A stretch of DNA of 64,000 bases, from contig NZ_CP027712.1 of assembly GCF_003945765.1 (NCBI RefSeq), forward strand, positions 4,898,001-4,962,000, read 5' to 3'. The DNA comes from Pseudomonas chlororaphis subsp. chlororaphis. GTDB lineage: Bacteria > Pseudomonadota > Gammaproteobacteria > Pseudomonadales > Pseudomonadaceae. The notes beneath the pieces were generated by a model. It saw only the letters and a program-made list of their open reading frames with translations, did not search any database and was not told the origin of the DNA. Positions 28,041-37,764 of this stretch are shown piece by piece; the first letter of the stretch is position 1; every line of letters starts with the position of its first letter. Made by a program: the position numbers and the translations under genes.

Positions 28041-28838
28041 TCAACCGAAGATGGTGACCGTCTGCCGGCTGAGCGCAATCAACCGGCCTTCGGCACTCCA
28101 GAGTGCCGCGGCCGCATGCCCGTAACCGTCACGGGCATGTTCGATATTCACCCGGTACTTGCACCAGTCCAGGGTGCTCAGCGCCAGCAGCGGCTGCACG
28201 AATTCAATGGTCCAGGTCAGGGTACTGCCGGGTGCCGGGCTGGTCAGGTGTGGTAACAAGGCCGGCGGCCAGGCGTCCACCAGTGCGAGGATATGCGCCT
28301 CGGTCATGGGTTCTTCCTTGACGTCGCCCCGCAGGCGCACCCAACCGCCCATGTCCCGCGACTTGTTGCCGGTGAACGGCATGCCACCGATGCTCCAGCG
28401 CATTGCCAGATGGCGCATGAACTCCGGCGTCATGCCCTTGACGTAAGGCAGTTCCGGGCACTCGTCCCAATGTTTCATGCTGGGCGCTTCCTCGGCGACA
28501 ACCGTCACCTCGGACGGCCGAGAGGCACCAAAACTGCCCTGTACCAGGGTCACTACCTGACCGTTCTGCACCGCACGCCCCAGCACCTGGCTGACGGCCT
28601 TGCCCTCGCGCAGTACCTCGACTTCAAAGCTGACCGGCACATCGGGGGTGACCGGCCCGACAAAGGTGATCGCCAGTGAACGCACCGGACGTTCGGCGGG
28701 GACTTTTGCGCGCATGGCTTCATACTGCAAAGCCGCCACCAATCCGCCGAAACTGGCCCGCCCCTGCGCCCACTCGCTTGGAATCGACAGTTCCAACGGT
28801 TGGTGGCGGACGGCATCGAGCAAATCGCAAAAGCGCAT
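28041..28838 (-). CDS. acyl-CoA thioesterase (TesB-like double hotdog)
   Basis: A 265-residue protein with two hotdog folds in tandem. The N-terminal half includes WAQGRASFGGLVAALQYEAM and RSLAITFVGPVTPDVPVSFE, the usual first-domain helix and strands of TesB-like thioesterases. The C-terminal half contains TLTWTIEFVQPLL and the DWCKYRVNIEHARDGYGHAAA segment. It would hydrolyse acyl-CoA thioesters; chain specificity is unknown. The ATG at 28838 follows AGAGG, better than the GTG at 28844. Confidence 0.85.
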   Translation of the reverse strand: MRFCDLLDAVRHQPLELSIPSEWAQGRASFGGLVAALQYEAMRAKVPAERPVRSLAITFVGPVTPDVPVSFEVEVLREGKAVSQVLGRAVQNGQVVTLVQGSFGASRPSEVTVVAEEAPSMKHWDECPELPYVKGMTPEFMRHLAMRWSIGGMPFTGNKSRDMGGWVRLRGDVKEEPMTEAHILALVDAWPPALLPHLTSPAPGSTLTWTIEFVQPLLALSTLDWCKYRVNIEHARDGYGHAAAALWSAEGRLIALSRQTVTIFG

Positions 28839-28945
28839 GAGCACCTCTGATCAAGAAAAGGGTTCGAGGATCTTAACCAGCAGCGCACACGCGTAAAGCA
28901 CTTGTTCCCGCCAAAAAGACTGACAGATAAGCCGCCAGCCGGGAG

Positions 28946-29713
28946 TCAGCTACGGAAACAGGCCGCGCTCAGCTTGTCGAGCACCCGATCGGCACGACCC
29001 TCGGCCTTGTGCATGGTGGCGTGCCAGACCGGAACACAAGGCAACAGGTCCGCCTGCCGTTCGGCCTGGGCCAGCCATTGCCAGCAATCATGCCAGTCGC
29101 CCAGTGCGCCCTGAGCGGCCTTCAAGCGAGAGACCGCCTTGGGCGACAGTTCGGCAAGTTCGGGATAAGCCTCGGCGGCGTAGCGCACACGCTTGATCAG
29201 CAGGCGCAAACGATGCCGATCATGAGCCGGATCGTGCAGGGCCTCGTCCAGTGCCTTCCATTGCTTGGACAGGCGCTTTTCGATGCGCTTGCGCAAGCCG
29301 CGCAACAGTTCCTGCCGTTGCGCCGCCCGCAGGAAACGCGGGAAGGCATCCAGCACCAGCAGCAGTTGCTGGAGTTCGGAGCCCGTCGCCACTGTCCGGT
29401 ATTCATCCGCCAGCCCAGCGGTACGGCGTTCCGCAGCCTGATGGTAGTCATGCTGATGCAGGTACGCAGCCAGGACCTCACGGTCGCGTAACGGCGTCGT
29501 CAGTTGCCCGACCGCCGAAGCGGCCGCTTCCAGTTGCTCGACACCAGGCAAGCCGCGCAGCGCTCGCAACAGGCTGCGCAAGCGGCGCACCGTGGTACGC
29601 AGATCGTGCAGCGCCTCGGGGTCGGTCACCGCCTGCAAACGCGCCTGGCACGCCAGCAAGCGCACCTCCAGCCCCAACACCTGTGCCACCAACCGATCAA
29701 CCAAGGCAGACAT
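28946..29713 (-). CDS. CHAD domain protein
   Basis: A 255-residue helical protein with the CHAD pattern: conserved histidine and arginine residues in LHDLRTTVRRLRSLLRALRG, the DREVL segment, and DRHRLRLLIKRVRYAAEAYPEL. CHAD domains bind polyphosphate and often accompany CYTH triphosphatases; no CYTH gene is next to it here. The second of two adjacent ATGs (29713) has six bases to the GGGAG site. Probably a polyphosphate-associated cytoplasmic protein, by family knowledge only. Confidence 0.85.
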   Translation of the reverse strand: MSALVDRLVAQVLGLEVRLLACQARLQAVTDPEALHDLRTTVRRLRSLLRALRGLPGVEQLEAAASAVGQLTTPLRDREVLAAYLHQHDYHQAAERRTAGLADEYRTVATGSELQQLLLVLDAFPRFLRAAQRQELLRGLRKRIEKRLSKQWKALDEALHDPAHDRHRLRLLIKRVRYAAEAYPELAELSPKAVSRLKAAQGALGDWHDCWQWLAQAERQADLLPCVPVWHATMHKAEGRADRVLDKLSAACFRS

Positions 29714-29857
29714 CATTGACTCCCGAAACGAATGACCCGGCTCGCAGCACAAAGACTGCGGCCGGGCCCTGGCATGACTGGCAGGCGCGCTCACGACGCC
29801 TGCGAGACGGAAACTGAAGAGCGCTCTTCAGTCTAGCGGCAAACGGCAGCCTTGCGA

Positions 29858-30136
29858 TCAGCGGCCGGCGCGCGACTCACGAATATAGAAACGGGCTTTC
29901 TCGGCTTTTTTGGTGCAGCCCTCGAAGGCTTCGAATTGCTGCTGGGTCTTGGCCCCGGTCAGCAGCGACAGGGCCTTGGAATAGCTGACTGTGCCAGCGA
30001 AACCTTCGGCCTTGGCCAGGTCCAGTTCATGCCAGGCCGCATCCAGTTGCGTACCGCAGCTGTCGCGATAGGCGGTCTTGCCAGCACAACCACCGAGTAC
30101 CAATGCAATCAACGGTAGACAGATCCAGGCTTTCAT
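29858..30136 (-). CDS. small lipoprotein
   Basis: A 92-residue predicted lipoprotein. The signal peptide MKAWICLPLIALVLGGC gives the acylated Cys17, followed by a mature helical part with two more cysteines (RDSCGTQL, FEGCTKKAEKARFYI) that could form a disulfide. The ATG at 30136 is preceded by AGGTGTC. Function unknown. It has about 260 bp of AT-rich upstream sequence. Confidence 0.8.
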   Translation of the reverse strand: MKAWICLPLIALVLGGCAGKTAYRDSCGTQLDAAWHELDLAKAEGFAGTVSYSKALSLLTGAKTQQQFEAFEGCTKKAEKARFYIRESRAGR

Positions 30137-30399
30137 CAATGACACCTCAAAGTAGGGGGGAAACAGTCGTGAACGATAAGAAGCAATTGCGAACAATAAA
30201 AACAATCGTGAACGTAAGACGATCGCCGCCACTAAAAGTGCCTTGGCTCGTCAGGGAAAATATAGCCGCGCGAGCATAACCCCATGCGGCAAGACACTGG
30301 AAAAAATCCCTTTGCCCAAGGCCCGCAGAGGCAGTCAGTGATTGAACCAAAACCCTCGATGGGTGCATTGTGGGAACCTGTCTGGCGAAGGATCGAGTC

Positions 30400-31440
30400 A
30401 TGAAAAAGCGTGTCGCACTGGTCCTGGGCTCTGGTGGTGCCCGGGGTTACGCCCACATCGGGGTGATTGAGGAAATCGAAAGACGTGGTTACGACATTGC
30501 CTGTGTCGCGGGCTGTTCCATGGGCGCGGTAGTCGGTGGTATCTACGCCGCCGGCAAACTGGACGACTACCGCAGCTGGATCGAAAGCCTGGACTATCTG
30601 GATGTGCTGCGGCTGGTGGATGTCAGCTTTCGCCTGGGGGCGATACGCGGGGAGAAAGTATTCGGCCAGATCCGCAAGATCGTCGGCGAAATCAACATCG
30701 AAGACCTGCGCATCCCTTACACCGCCGTGGCCACCGACCTGACCAACCAGCAGGAAATCTGGTTCCAGGAAGGCTGCCTGCACCAAGCCATGCGGGCTTC
30801 GGCGGCGATCCCCAGCCTCTTCACCCCGGTCATGCAAGGCAATCGCATGCTGGTAGACGGCGGCTTGCTCAACCCGCTGCCCATCGTGCCGGTGGTCTCC
30901 AGCCACTGCGACCTGATCATCGCCGTCAACCTCAACTCGACCAACCAGCGTCGTTACCAGTTGCCGGTGATCCAGCGCCCCGCCGCCTTCAAGAGCCGCT
31001 TCGACAGCCTGATCAACTCCCTGGGCTCGCACCTGCCCTTTCGCCGCAAGCAAGCCGAACAACTGCTGCTGCTCGAACAGGAAGCGCTGCGCAGCGAAGC
31101 AGCCGACATCGGCAACCCCTGGATCGAATCCGCCGAGCCCGAGGCCCAGCAACCGGCCGCGGCTCCGGAAACCGATGGCGCCCCGAAATCGGCCACCGGC
31201 TCGTTCATTATCGACAACGTCGGCCCCGCTTCCCTGCTGGACCTGATCAACCAGAGCTTCGAGGTCATGCAGACCTCGCTGGCCCAGTACAAGATCGCCG
31301 GCTACCCGCCGGACATCCTGATCAACGTGCCCAAGCGGGTGTGCCGTTTCTTCGAGTTCTACAAGGCTCCGGAGCTGATCGCACTGGGGCGGGAAATTGC
31401 CAGCGACACCCTGGACCGCTACGAGAACGAACTGAACTGA
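30400..31440 (+). CDS. patatin-like phospholipase family protein
   Basis: A 346-residue protein with a patatin domain in residues 1-200: the oxyanion motif GSGGARGYAHIG, the nucleophile elbow GCSMG (Ser in GxSxG) and the catalytic Asp in MLVDGGLLNPLP. This is the RssA/YchK-like bacterial group. The C-terminal 140 residues include a Pro/Ala-rich linker (about residues 245-270) and an extra helical part. Activity is expected on phospholipid or acyl esters, unproven for this group. AAGGA precedes the ATG at 30400. It converges with kdpE (19 bp between stops). Confidence 0.88.
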   Translation: MKKRVALVLGSGGARGYAHIGVIEEIERRGYDIACVAGCSMGAVVGGIYAAGKLDDYRSWIESLDYLDVLRLVDVSFRLGAIRGEKVFGQIRKIVGEINIEDLRIPYTAVATDLTNQQEIWFQEGCLHQAMRASAAIPSLFTPVMQGNRMLVDGGLLNPLPIVPVVSSHCDLIIAVNLNSTNQRRYQLPVIQRPAAFKSRFDSLINSLGSHLPFRRKQAEQLLLLEQEALRSEAADIGNPWIESAEPEAQQPAAAPETDGAPKSATGSFIIDNVGPASLLDLINQSFEVMQTSLAQYKIAGYPPDILINVPKRVCRFFEFYKAPELIALGREIASDTLDRYENELN

Positions 31441-31459
31441 AAGAGGGCCGCGAGCCCGC

Positions 31460-32155
31460 TCACTCCTGCGCCCCCAGCAAGCGGTACCCCACCCCGGCCT
31501 CGGTCACGATAAAGCGTGGCCGGGTCGGATCGTCCGCCAGCTTCTGCCGCAGATGCCCGACCACGATACGCAGGTAGTGACTGTCCTCGGTGTGCGTCGG
31601 CCCCCAGATATCCTTGAGCAGTTGCTGCTGGGTGATCACCCGTCCCGGGTGCCGCGCCAGTTGCGCCAGCACGGCGTATTCCTTGCGCGTCAGCGCCACT
31701 TCGGCACCGTCGAGCAGTACCCGGCGATACGCCAGGTCCACGGTCAGCGGGCCGAAATCCAGGGCTGCTTCCTGCGCTTCGCCGACGGGTGCCTGGCGCA
31801 ACAGCGCACGAATACGCGCCAGGAACTCCTGGATGCCAAAGGGCTTGGTCACGTAGTCGTTGGCGCCACCGTCCAGCGCTTCGACCTTCTGCCCTTCGCT
31901 GGCCCGCACCGACAACACCAGCACCGGTACGCCCGACCACTCGCGAAACTCACGCAGCACCTGCTGGCCGTCCATATCCGGCAGGCCGAGGTCGAGCACC
32001 AGCAAGTCCGGCTTGTTCAGCGCCGCCTGGGCCAGGCCTTCGTTGCCGGTGCCGGCTTCAAGCACTTTGTAGCCCTGGGACACCAGGCTGATGCGCAGGA
32101 ATTTACGGATCTGCGGCTCGTCATCGATGACCAGGATGGTCGCGGTCTGGCTCAT
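31460..32155 (-). CDS. kdpE: response regulator KdpE
   Basis: A 231-residue OmpR-type regulator that activates kdpFABC under potassium limitation. The receiver domain contains ILVIDDEPQIRKFL, the phospho-acceptor Asp in LLVLDLGLPDMDG and the Lys in DYVTKPFGIQEF. The winged-helix C-terminal domain ends in KYAVLAQLARHPGRVI and RFIVTEAGVGYRL, typical for KdpE. It is last in the kdp block, with an unusually long 114-bp gap after kdpD that may hold an extra promoter. Confidence 0.96.
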   Translation of the reverse strand: MSQTATILVIDDEPQIRKFLRISLVSQGYKVLEAGTGNEGLAQAALNKPDLLVLDLGLPDMDGQQVLREFREWSGVPVLVLSVRASEGQKVEALDGGANDYVTKPFGIQEFLARIRALLRQAPVGEAQEAALDFGPLTVDLAYRRVLLDGAEVALTRKEYAVLAQLARHPGRVITQQQLLKDIWGPTHTEDSHYLRIVVGHLRQKLADDPTRPRFIVTEAGVGYRLLGAQE

Positions 32156-32269
32156 GGTTTCGCTTCAAGACAAATAAGTGGCGCAAGAGTAGCGCAGGCG
32201 TGGCTCTGGATCGTAAAGAACATGTGCGGCCCTCCTGGCCTCGTTGGATTGACGCTTTTTTACCGGCAC

Positions 32270-34921
32270 TCAGGCCTCTCCTTCAAGCTCGGGTTGCGCC
32301 TGCAGCGGCAGGCACAAGGTGATGCAGGTACCACGCCCGTCGATCCCTTCGCCCACCGTGATGCGCCCGCCGTGGGCACCGACCATGCCCTGACAGATCG
32401 CCAGCCCCAGGCCGGTGCCCTGCCCACCGCGATCGCCCCGTGCCGCGGTGTAGAACATGTCGAAAATCCGCGGCCGATCTTCCACCGGAATTCCCGGCCC
32501 CTCGTCGCTCACGGCAAACAGCAGCTCGGTATCGCGGGTCCCGACACTCAGTTGCAAACGGCCGTTGGACGGTGAAAAGCGCGCGGCGTTTTCCAGGACA
32601 TTGATCAGCGCCTGTTCGATCAACGCCGCATGCACGAACAGCAACGGCAGTTCGGCCGGCAATTCGGTGCTGACCCGCAGCGGCGCCAGCACCACTCGCA
32701 GGCGACTCAGCGCGCTGCCAACGATATCGGCCGGCGCCACCCAGTCTCGCGCCAGCTTCAACGAGCCATGGCCGAGACGGGTCATGTCCAGCAGATTCTG
32801 AATGTAGCGATCCAGGCGCTCGGCCTCATCCCGCGTGCCTTCGAGCAGTTCGCGGCGGTCTTCCAGGGGGATTGCCTCCCCCAGCGCCAGCAGGCTGTCG
32901 ATGCTGCCGCGCATCGAGGTCAAGGGGGTACGCAGGTCATGGGACACCGAGGCCAGCAGCGCACTGCGCAATTGCTCGGTTTCACCATGCAGGCGCGCCG
33001 CTTCCAGATCCTCGGCCAACTGTGCCCGGGCCAAAGCCTGGGCCAGGGGCTGGCTCAAGGCACTCAACAGGCGCCGACGCTGAGCGTTGAGCTCCTCGCC
33101 TTCTTTCGGACAGACTCCAAGCAAGCCCAGCGGGCCCTCGTCGACGGATAACGGCCACCACCACCAGCGCCCGAAAGGCAGGGTTCCGGTGCCCATCCCG
33201 GCCGGTTGATCGTGTTGCCAGGCCCAGTCGGCGGCGGCCCGTTCGGACTCGGAAAACTGCAAGGGCCCACCCGTCTCGACCTTCCAGCCACCCTGCCCGT
33301 CGCGATTGAGCAGGCACAGTTGCAGTTCCTTCCAGCCATTGAGGTGCTGCGCCGCGGCACTGATCACCGCCTGCCGGTCGGTGGCGGCGGTGAGCTTGCG
33401 CGACAGGTCCAGCAGCTCGCTGGTTTCTTCCTGGGTGTCGCGCAATGCCTGCAACTGCCGACGCTGACGCGCCGCCAGGTTGCCGGTCAGGGCCGCCATC
33501 AACAGGAAGAACAGCAGCGTCAGCACGTCTTCCTCGCGCTGGATGGCGAAGGAGAACGTCGGCGGAATGAACAGGAAATCGTAGGTCAGGAACGACAACG
33601 CCGCGCACACCAGTGCCGGCCCGAGACTGCTGCGCACCGCCACCAGCAGCACCGCGGCGAGGAACACCAGGGAGATGTTCGGCAACGCCAGCACGCTCGC
33701 CACCGCCCACGACAGCCCCGAAGCCAGGACCGTCGCCAGGACCGCCAGGGCGTAGTCGAACCAGACCAGCGAACGCTCCACCCGCAGGCGCGGCTGGCCG
33801 GGTTCGTCCTCGCTGTCGAGCACGTTGATTTCCAGGCCCTGGGCGTTGCGCAGCAGGCGCGCCGCCAGGCCGCCGCCGAACAAACGGCGGCGCAGGCGTT
33901 TGCGTGACTGCCCCACCAGCACCAGGCTGGCGCGCCGCTCCGCGGCATGCTGGATCAGGGTCTTGGCCACCTCGCCGGCCCGCAGCAGGACCACCTCGCC
34001 GCCCAGGCGCTCGGCCAGTTGTTGGGCACTTTGCAGGCGCTGGCGAGCTTGCTCGTCAGGCACCCGGCCGTCATCCACATGCACCAGGCTCCAGGGCAGA
34101 TGCCGCCGCCGGGCGACATGGCTGGCATGACGCACCAGGCGCTCGGCCTGGGCGTCGCCGTCGACCCCTACCAGCAAGCGTCCGCGCACCGCCGGCGCGG
34201 CCTGCCCGAGCTTGCGATACCCCTGGGCCAGATCGTCGTCGACCTGCGCCGCCGCGGCCTGCATCGCCAGCTCGCGCAGCGCGGTGAGGTTGGTCTGGGT
34301 GAAGAACGCATCGATCGCCGCCCGGGCCTGCTCCGGCACATACACCTTGCCTTCGCGCAGACGCTCCAGCAGTTCTCGCGGCGGCAGGTCCACCAGCAGC
34401 AATTCGTAGGCTTCCTGCAGCACCCAGTCGGGCAGGGTCTCGCGGACCTGCACCCCGGTAATGCCGCGGACCTGATCGTTGAGGCTTTCCAGATGCTGCA
34501 CGTTGACCGTAGTGAAGACGTCGATACCGGCCGCCAGCAGTTCCTGAACATCTTGCCAGCGCTTGGCGTGCCGGCTGCCGGGGGCGTTGGTATGGGCCAG
34601 TTCATCCACCAATACCAGCTTGGGCTTGGCCTTGAGCAGGCCGTCGAGGTCCATCTCTTCGAGCATGACCCCGCGGTATTCGGAACGCACTAGCGGCTGT
34701 TGCGGCAAACCGCCGAGCAAGGCTTCGGTTTCCGCCCGGCCATGGGTTTCCACCACCCCGGCCAGGACCGTCACCCCCTGACGCAATTGCGTGTGCGCCG
34801 CCTGCAACATGGCGTAGGTCTTGCCGACGCCCGGGGCGGCGCCAAGGAAGACCTTGAGGCGGCCGCGGCCGTCATGGGACAGATCGGCTAACAGGGCGTC
34901 GGCGCGGCCGGAATCACTCAT
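32270..34921 (-). CDS. kdpD: osmosensitive K+ channel histidine kinase KdpD
   Basis: An 883-residue sensor kinase of normal length. Residues 20-230 form the KdpD domain with Walker A FLGAAPGVGKTYAM, followed by a Usp-like domain (about 250-370) and four closely spaced transmembrane helices (about 400-500). Then come a GAF-like region and the kinase core, with the H box ASVSHDLRTPLTSMRG and the N and G boxes (NVLENAARFSP, DEGPGIPVEDRPR, GTGLGLAICQG). It senses low potassium and phosphorylates KdpE. It starts 52 bp after kdpC. Confidence 0.97.
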   Translation of the reverse strand: MSDSGRADALLADLSHDGRGRLKVFLGAAPGVGKTYAMLQAAHTQLRQGVTVLAGVVETHGRAETEALLGGLPQQPLVRSEYRGVMLEEMDLDGLLKAKPKLVLVDELAHTNAPGSRHAKRWQDVQELLAAGIDVFTTVNVQHLESLNDQVRGITGVQVRETLPDWVLQEAYELLLVDLPPRELLERLREGKVYVPEQARAAIDAFFTQTNLTALRELAMQAAAAQVDDDLAQGYRKLGQAAPAVRGRLLVGVDGDAQAERLVRHASHVARRRHLPWSLVHVDDGRVPDEQARQRLQSAQQLAERLGGEVVLLRAGEVAKTLIQHAAERRASLVLVGQSRKRLRRRLFGGGLAARLLRNAQGLEINVLDSEDEPGQPRLRVERSLVWFDYALAVLATVLASGLSWAVASVLALPNISLVFLAAVLLVAVRSSLGPALVCAALSFLTYDFLFIPPTFSFAIQREEDVLTLLFFLLMAALTGNLAARQRRQLQALRDTQEETSELLDLSRKLTAATDRQAVISAAAQHLNGWKELQLCLLNRDGQGGWKVETGGPLQFSESERAAADWAWQHDQPAGMGTGTLPFGRWWWWPLSVDEGPLGLLGVCPKEGEELNAQRRRLLSALSQPLAQALARAQLAEDLEAARLHGETEQLRSALLASVSHDLRTPLTSMRGSIDSLLALGEAIPLEDRRELLEGTRDEAERLDRYIQNLLDMTRLGHGSLKLARDWVAPADIVGSALSRLRVVLAPLRVSTELPAELPLLFVHAALIEQALINVLENAARFSPSNGRLQLSVGTRDTELLFAVSDEGPGIPVEDRPRIFDMFYTAARGDRGGQGTGLGLAICQGMVGAHGGRITVGEGIDGRGTCITLCLPLQAQPELEGEA

Positions 34922-34973
34922 GCATTGTTCTCTCTGGACTCAAATCATCGACATACAAACTTGTAGCAGCTGG

Positions 34974-35528
34974 CTACAGGGCGAGCTTTTCCAACGCCCT
35001 GTTCAAGGCCAGCACATTCACCACCGGCGGGCCGATCAGAGGCTGCTCGACATAGGCATCCACCAGTTGCTGTAATGTGGCGACCGGCAGGTTGCGCGCC
35101 GCCGCGACCCGCGCCAGTTGATAGTTAATCGCTGCCGGTGGCAAGTGCGGATCCAGGCCGCTGCCCGAAGTCGTCAGCAGCGCCAGCGGTACCGGCCCCT
35201 GCCCTGGCACCGCCAGCTTGTTGGCGTCGTCGATCACACGGCTGGCCAGGGCCGGGTTGCTCGGCGCCAGGTTGCTCGCGCTGCTGGATACCGTGGCAAA
35301 GCCCCCCGCCGATGGACGCGGGTGGAACCAGCTGTCGCCGCTGAAATCCTGGGCGATCAGGGCCGAACCACGGACCTGGCCCACGCCATCGAGCACCAGG
35401 CTGCCATTGGCCTGTTTCGGGAACGCCACCTGGGCTACACCGGTGACCACCAGCGGATAGGCCACGCCAGTGATCAGGGTCATCAACACAATCAGGCTCA
35501 AGGCCGGACGCAATACAGTGGACATCAT
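34974..35528 (-). CDS. kdpC: potassium-transporting ATPase subunit KdpC
   Basis: A 184-residue subunit with one N-terminal transmembrane helix (residues 4-28, [21 protein letters not shown]) and a periplasmic domain with the family motif [10 protein letters not shown] and [15 protein letters not shown]. KdpC binds KdpB and increases nucleotide affinity of the pump. The ATG at 35528, with GAGG five bases ahead, is chosen over the open frame to 35630, which runs into the REP element. Confidence 0.96.
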   Translation of the reverse strand: MMSTVLRPALSLIVLMTLITGVAYPLVVTGVAQVAFPKQANGSLVLDGVGQVRGSALIAQDFSGDSWFHPRPSAGGFATVSSSASNLAPSNPALASRVIDDANKLAVPGQGPVPLALLTTSGSGLDPHLPPAAINYQLARVAAARNLPVATLQQLVDAYVEQPLIGPPVVNVLALNRALEKLAL

Positions 35529-35566
35529 CAAATCCTCGATTCGGTTAACGGGTTTACCCGGACTCC

Positions 35567-35642
35567 GTAGGAACCCACTTGCTAGCGATGCGGTGCGTCT
35601 GGCGCACTGGGTTGACGCTATCGCCAACAAGCTGGCTCCTAC
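35567..35642. repeat. REP pair between kdpB and kdpC
   Basis: A 76-base inverted pair. GTAGGAACCCACTTGCTAGC with GATG (35567-35590) faces GACGCTATCGCCAACAAGC with TGGCTCCTAC (35614-35642), enclosing a short GC-rich loop. This is the standard Pseudomonas REP doublet (GTAGGAGC start, GCGAT core) and could form a hairpin in the kdp transcript, lowering expression of the downstream genes kdpC and kdpDE. That effect is inferred. Confidence 0.8.
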
Positions 35643-35654
35643 AGGGTCGCGGGG

Positions 35655-37757
35655 TTACACCAGATGCAAAGCCGTCAGCAGCATGTCGATCAGCTTGATG
35701 CCCAGGAACGGCACCAGGATCCCGCCCAGGCCATAGATCAGCAGGTTGCGGCGCAGTAGATGGGCCGCGCTGGCCGCCTGCACCCGTACCCCGCGCAGGG
35801 CCAGCGGAATCAGCACGACGATGATCAGGGCGTTGAACACGATCGCCGAAAGGATCGCGCTCTGCGGGCTGCTCAGTTGCATGACATTGAGCACGCCGAG
35901 CTGTGGATAAATCGCCGCGAACAGCGCCGGCAGGATCGCGAAGTACTTGGCGATGTCGTTGGCAATGGAAAAGGTGGTCAGGGCGCCGCGGGTCACCAGC
36001 AGCTCCTTGCCGATCTGCACCACGTCCAGCAGCTTGGTCGGATCGCTGTCGAGGTCGACCATGTTCGCCGCTTCGCGCGCCGCCTGGGTGCCATCGTTCA
36101 TTGCCATGCCGACGTCGGCCTGGGCCAGTGCCGGGGCGTCGTTGGCGCCGTCGCCGCACATGGCGACCAGGCGACCGTCGTTCTGCTCGTGGCGAATGCG
36201 CGCCAGCTTTTTCTCCGGCGTGGCTTCGGCCAGCACGTCATCCACCCCGGCCTCCGCGGCAATGGCGGCGGCGGTCAGCGGGTTGTCGCCGGTCACCATC
36301 ACGGTGCGGATCCCCAGCTTGCGCAACTCGGCGAAACGCTCGCGGATACCGGGCTTGACCACGTCCTTGAGGTGAATGGCGCCGAGCAGCTTGCCCTCGG
36401 CGCACACCAGCAGCGGGGTGCCGCCACTCTGGGCAATCTTGTCGATTTCCCGGGACAGCGCCGGGGCCAGTTCGCCACGTTGCAGACCAACGAAGGCCAG
36501 CACCGAATCCACCGCGCCCTTGCGATAGACCCGCCCCTGATAGTCGACCCCGGACAGCCGGGTCTCGGCACTGAACGGCACGGCGGTCAGCATTTCGGCG
36601 CCCGGCTCGGACTGTGGATAAAGCCCGCGCAGGTATTCGACGATGGATTTGCCTTCCGCCGTGTCGTCCGCCAGCGAGGCCAGCAAGGTGGCCTCGGCCA
36701 TTTCCTGGTGATTGACCCCAGGCGCCGCGTGGATGGCCGCGCAACGACGGTTACCGAAGGTGATGGTGCCGGTCTTGTCCAGCAGCAGGACATGCACATC
36801 ACCCGCCGCTTCCACGGCGCGACCGGATTTGGCGATCACGTTCAGCCGCACCAGGCGGTCCATCCCGGCGATCCCGATGGCCGACAGCAGGCCACCGATG
36901 GTGGTCGGAATCAGGGTCACCAGCAACGCCACCAGGAACACCAGCGGCAGGCTGCCATTGGCAAAGTGGGCGAACGGCTGCAGGGTCACGACCACGATCA
37001 GGAAGATCAGGGTCAGGCCGATCAGCAGGATATCCAGGGCCACTTCGTTCGGGGTCTTCTGGCGCTTGGCGCCTTCCACCAGGGCGATCATGCGATCGAG
37101 GGTCGATTCGCCCGGATTGCTGGTAATACGCACCAGCAACCAGTCGGACACCAGCCGGGTATTGCCGGTCACCGCCGAGCGATCGCCGCCAGACTCGCGG
37201 ATGACCGGTGCCGACTCGCCAGTGATCGCCGCTTCGTTGACCGCGGCAATACCTTCGATGACTTCACCGTCACCGGGGATCATTTCCCCTGCCTCAACCC
37301 GCACCACATCGCCTTTGCGCAGATTGGCGGCAGGGATCACCTGGAAGCTGCCATTGGCCTTTTTCAGGCGCGCACTCAGGCCTTCGCTGCCAGCCTTGAG
37401 ACTGTCGGCGCGGGCCTTGCCACGGCCTTCGGCCAGGGCCTCGGCGAAGTTGGCGAACAGCACGGTGAACCACAGCCAGAGGGCGATCTGCGCGGCGACG
37501 AAGGTCGGCACCGCGGTATCCGGCACAAGGCACAGTACCGTGGTCAGGATCGCAGTCAGCTCGACCACCAGCATCACCGGCGAACGTTGCAACTGGCGTG
37601 GGTCGAGCTTGACGAAGGCCTGTACCAGCGCCGGACGCCACAGGGCTGCGATCGAGGTTTTCTGTTGTTCGGCAGCAGTGTGTTTCGAGGCCGCGGTTTT
37701 AGCGCCGGGCATTTCGGTTACAGCCTTCTTGGAGGCAGGAACATGCATATTCATCAT
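35655..37757 (-). CDS. kdpB: potassium-transporting P-type ATPase KdpB
   Basis: A 700-residue catalytic subunit of the high-affinity K+ pump. It has the phosphorylation motif [10 protein letters not shown], the actuator loop [12 protein letters not shown] and the hinge motif [16 protein letters not shown], plus seven predicted transmembrane segments. The first 35 or so residues, rich in Lys, Ala and Thr, are a hydrophilic extension somewhat longer than usual; an internal start cannot be excluded. It is followed by kdpA 7 bp upstream and by the REP pair downstream. Confidence 0.97.
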   Translation of the reverse strand: MMNMHVPASKKAVTEMPGAKTAASKHTAAEQQKTSIAALWRPALVQAFVKLDPRQLQRSPVMLVVELTAILTTVLCLVPDTAVPTFVAAQIALWLWFTVLFANFAEALAEGRGKARADSLKAGSEGLSARLKKANGSFQVIPAANLRKGDVVRVEAGEMIPGDGEVIEGIAAVNEAAITGESAPVIRESGGDRSAVTGNTRLVSDWLLVRITSNPGESTLDRMIALVEGAKRQKTPNEVALDILLIGLTLIFLIVVVTLQPFAHFANGSLPLVFLVALLVTLIPTTIGGLLSAIGIAGMDRLVRLNVIAKSGRAVEAAGDVHVLLLDKTGTITFGNRRCAAIHAAPGVNHQEMAEATLLASLADDTAEGKSIVEYLRGLYPQSEPGAEMLTAVPFSAETRLSGVDYQGRVYRKGAVDSVLAFVGLQRGELAPALSREIDKIAQSGGTPLLVCAEGKLLGAIHLKDVVKPGIRERFAELRKLGIRTVMVTGDNPLTAAAIAAEAGVDDVLAEATPEKKLARIRHEQNDGRLVAMCGDGANDAPALAQADVGMAMNDGTQAAREAANMVDLDSDPTKLLDVVQIGKELLVTRGALTTFSIANDIAKYFAILPALFAAIYPQLGVLNVMQLSSPQSAILSAIVFNALIIVVLIPLALRGVRVQAASAAHLLRRNLLIYGLGGILVPFLGIKLIDMLLTALHLV

Positions 37758-37764
37758 TAAGTCC

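Noticed and set aside
35760..37760. 666-codon open frame on the plus strand
   Set aside because: It is exactly antisense to kdpB, is rich in His, Gln, Gly and Arg as GC-rich antisense frames are, and has no domain.
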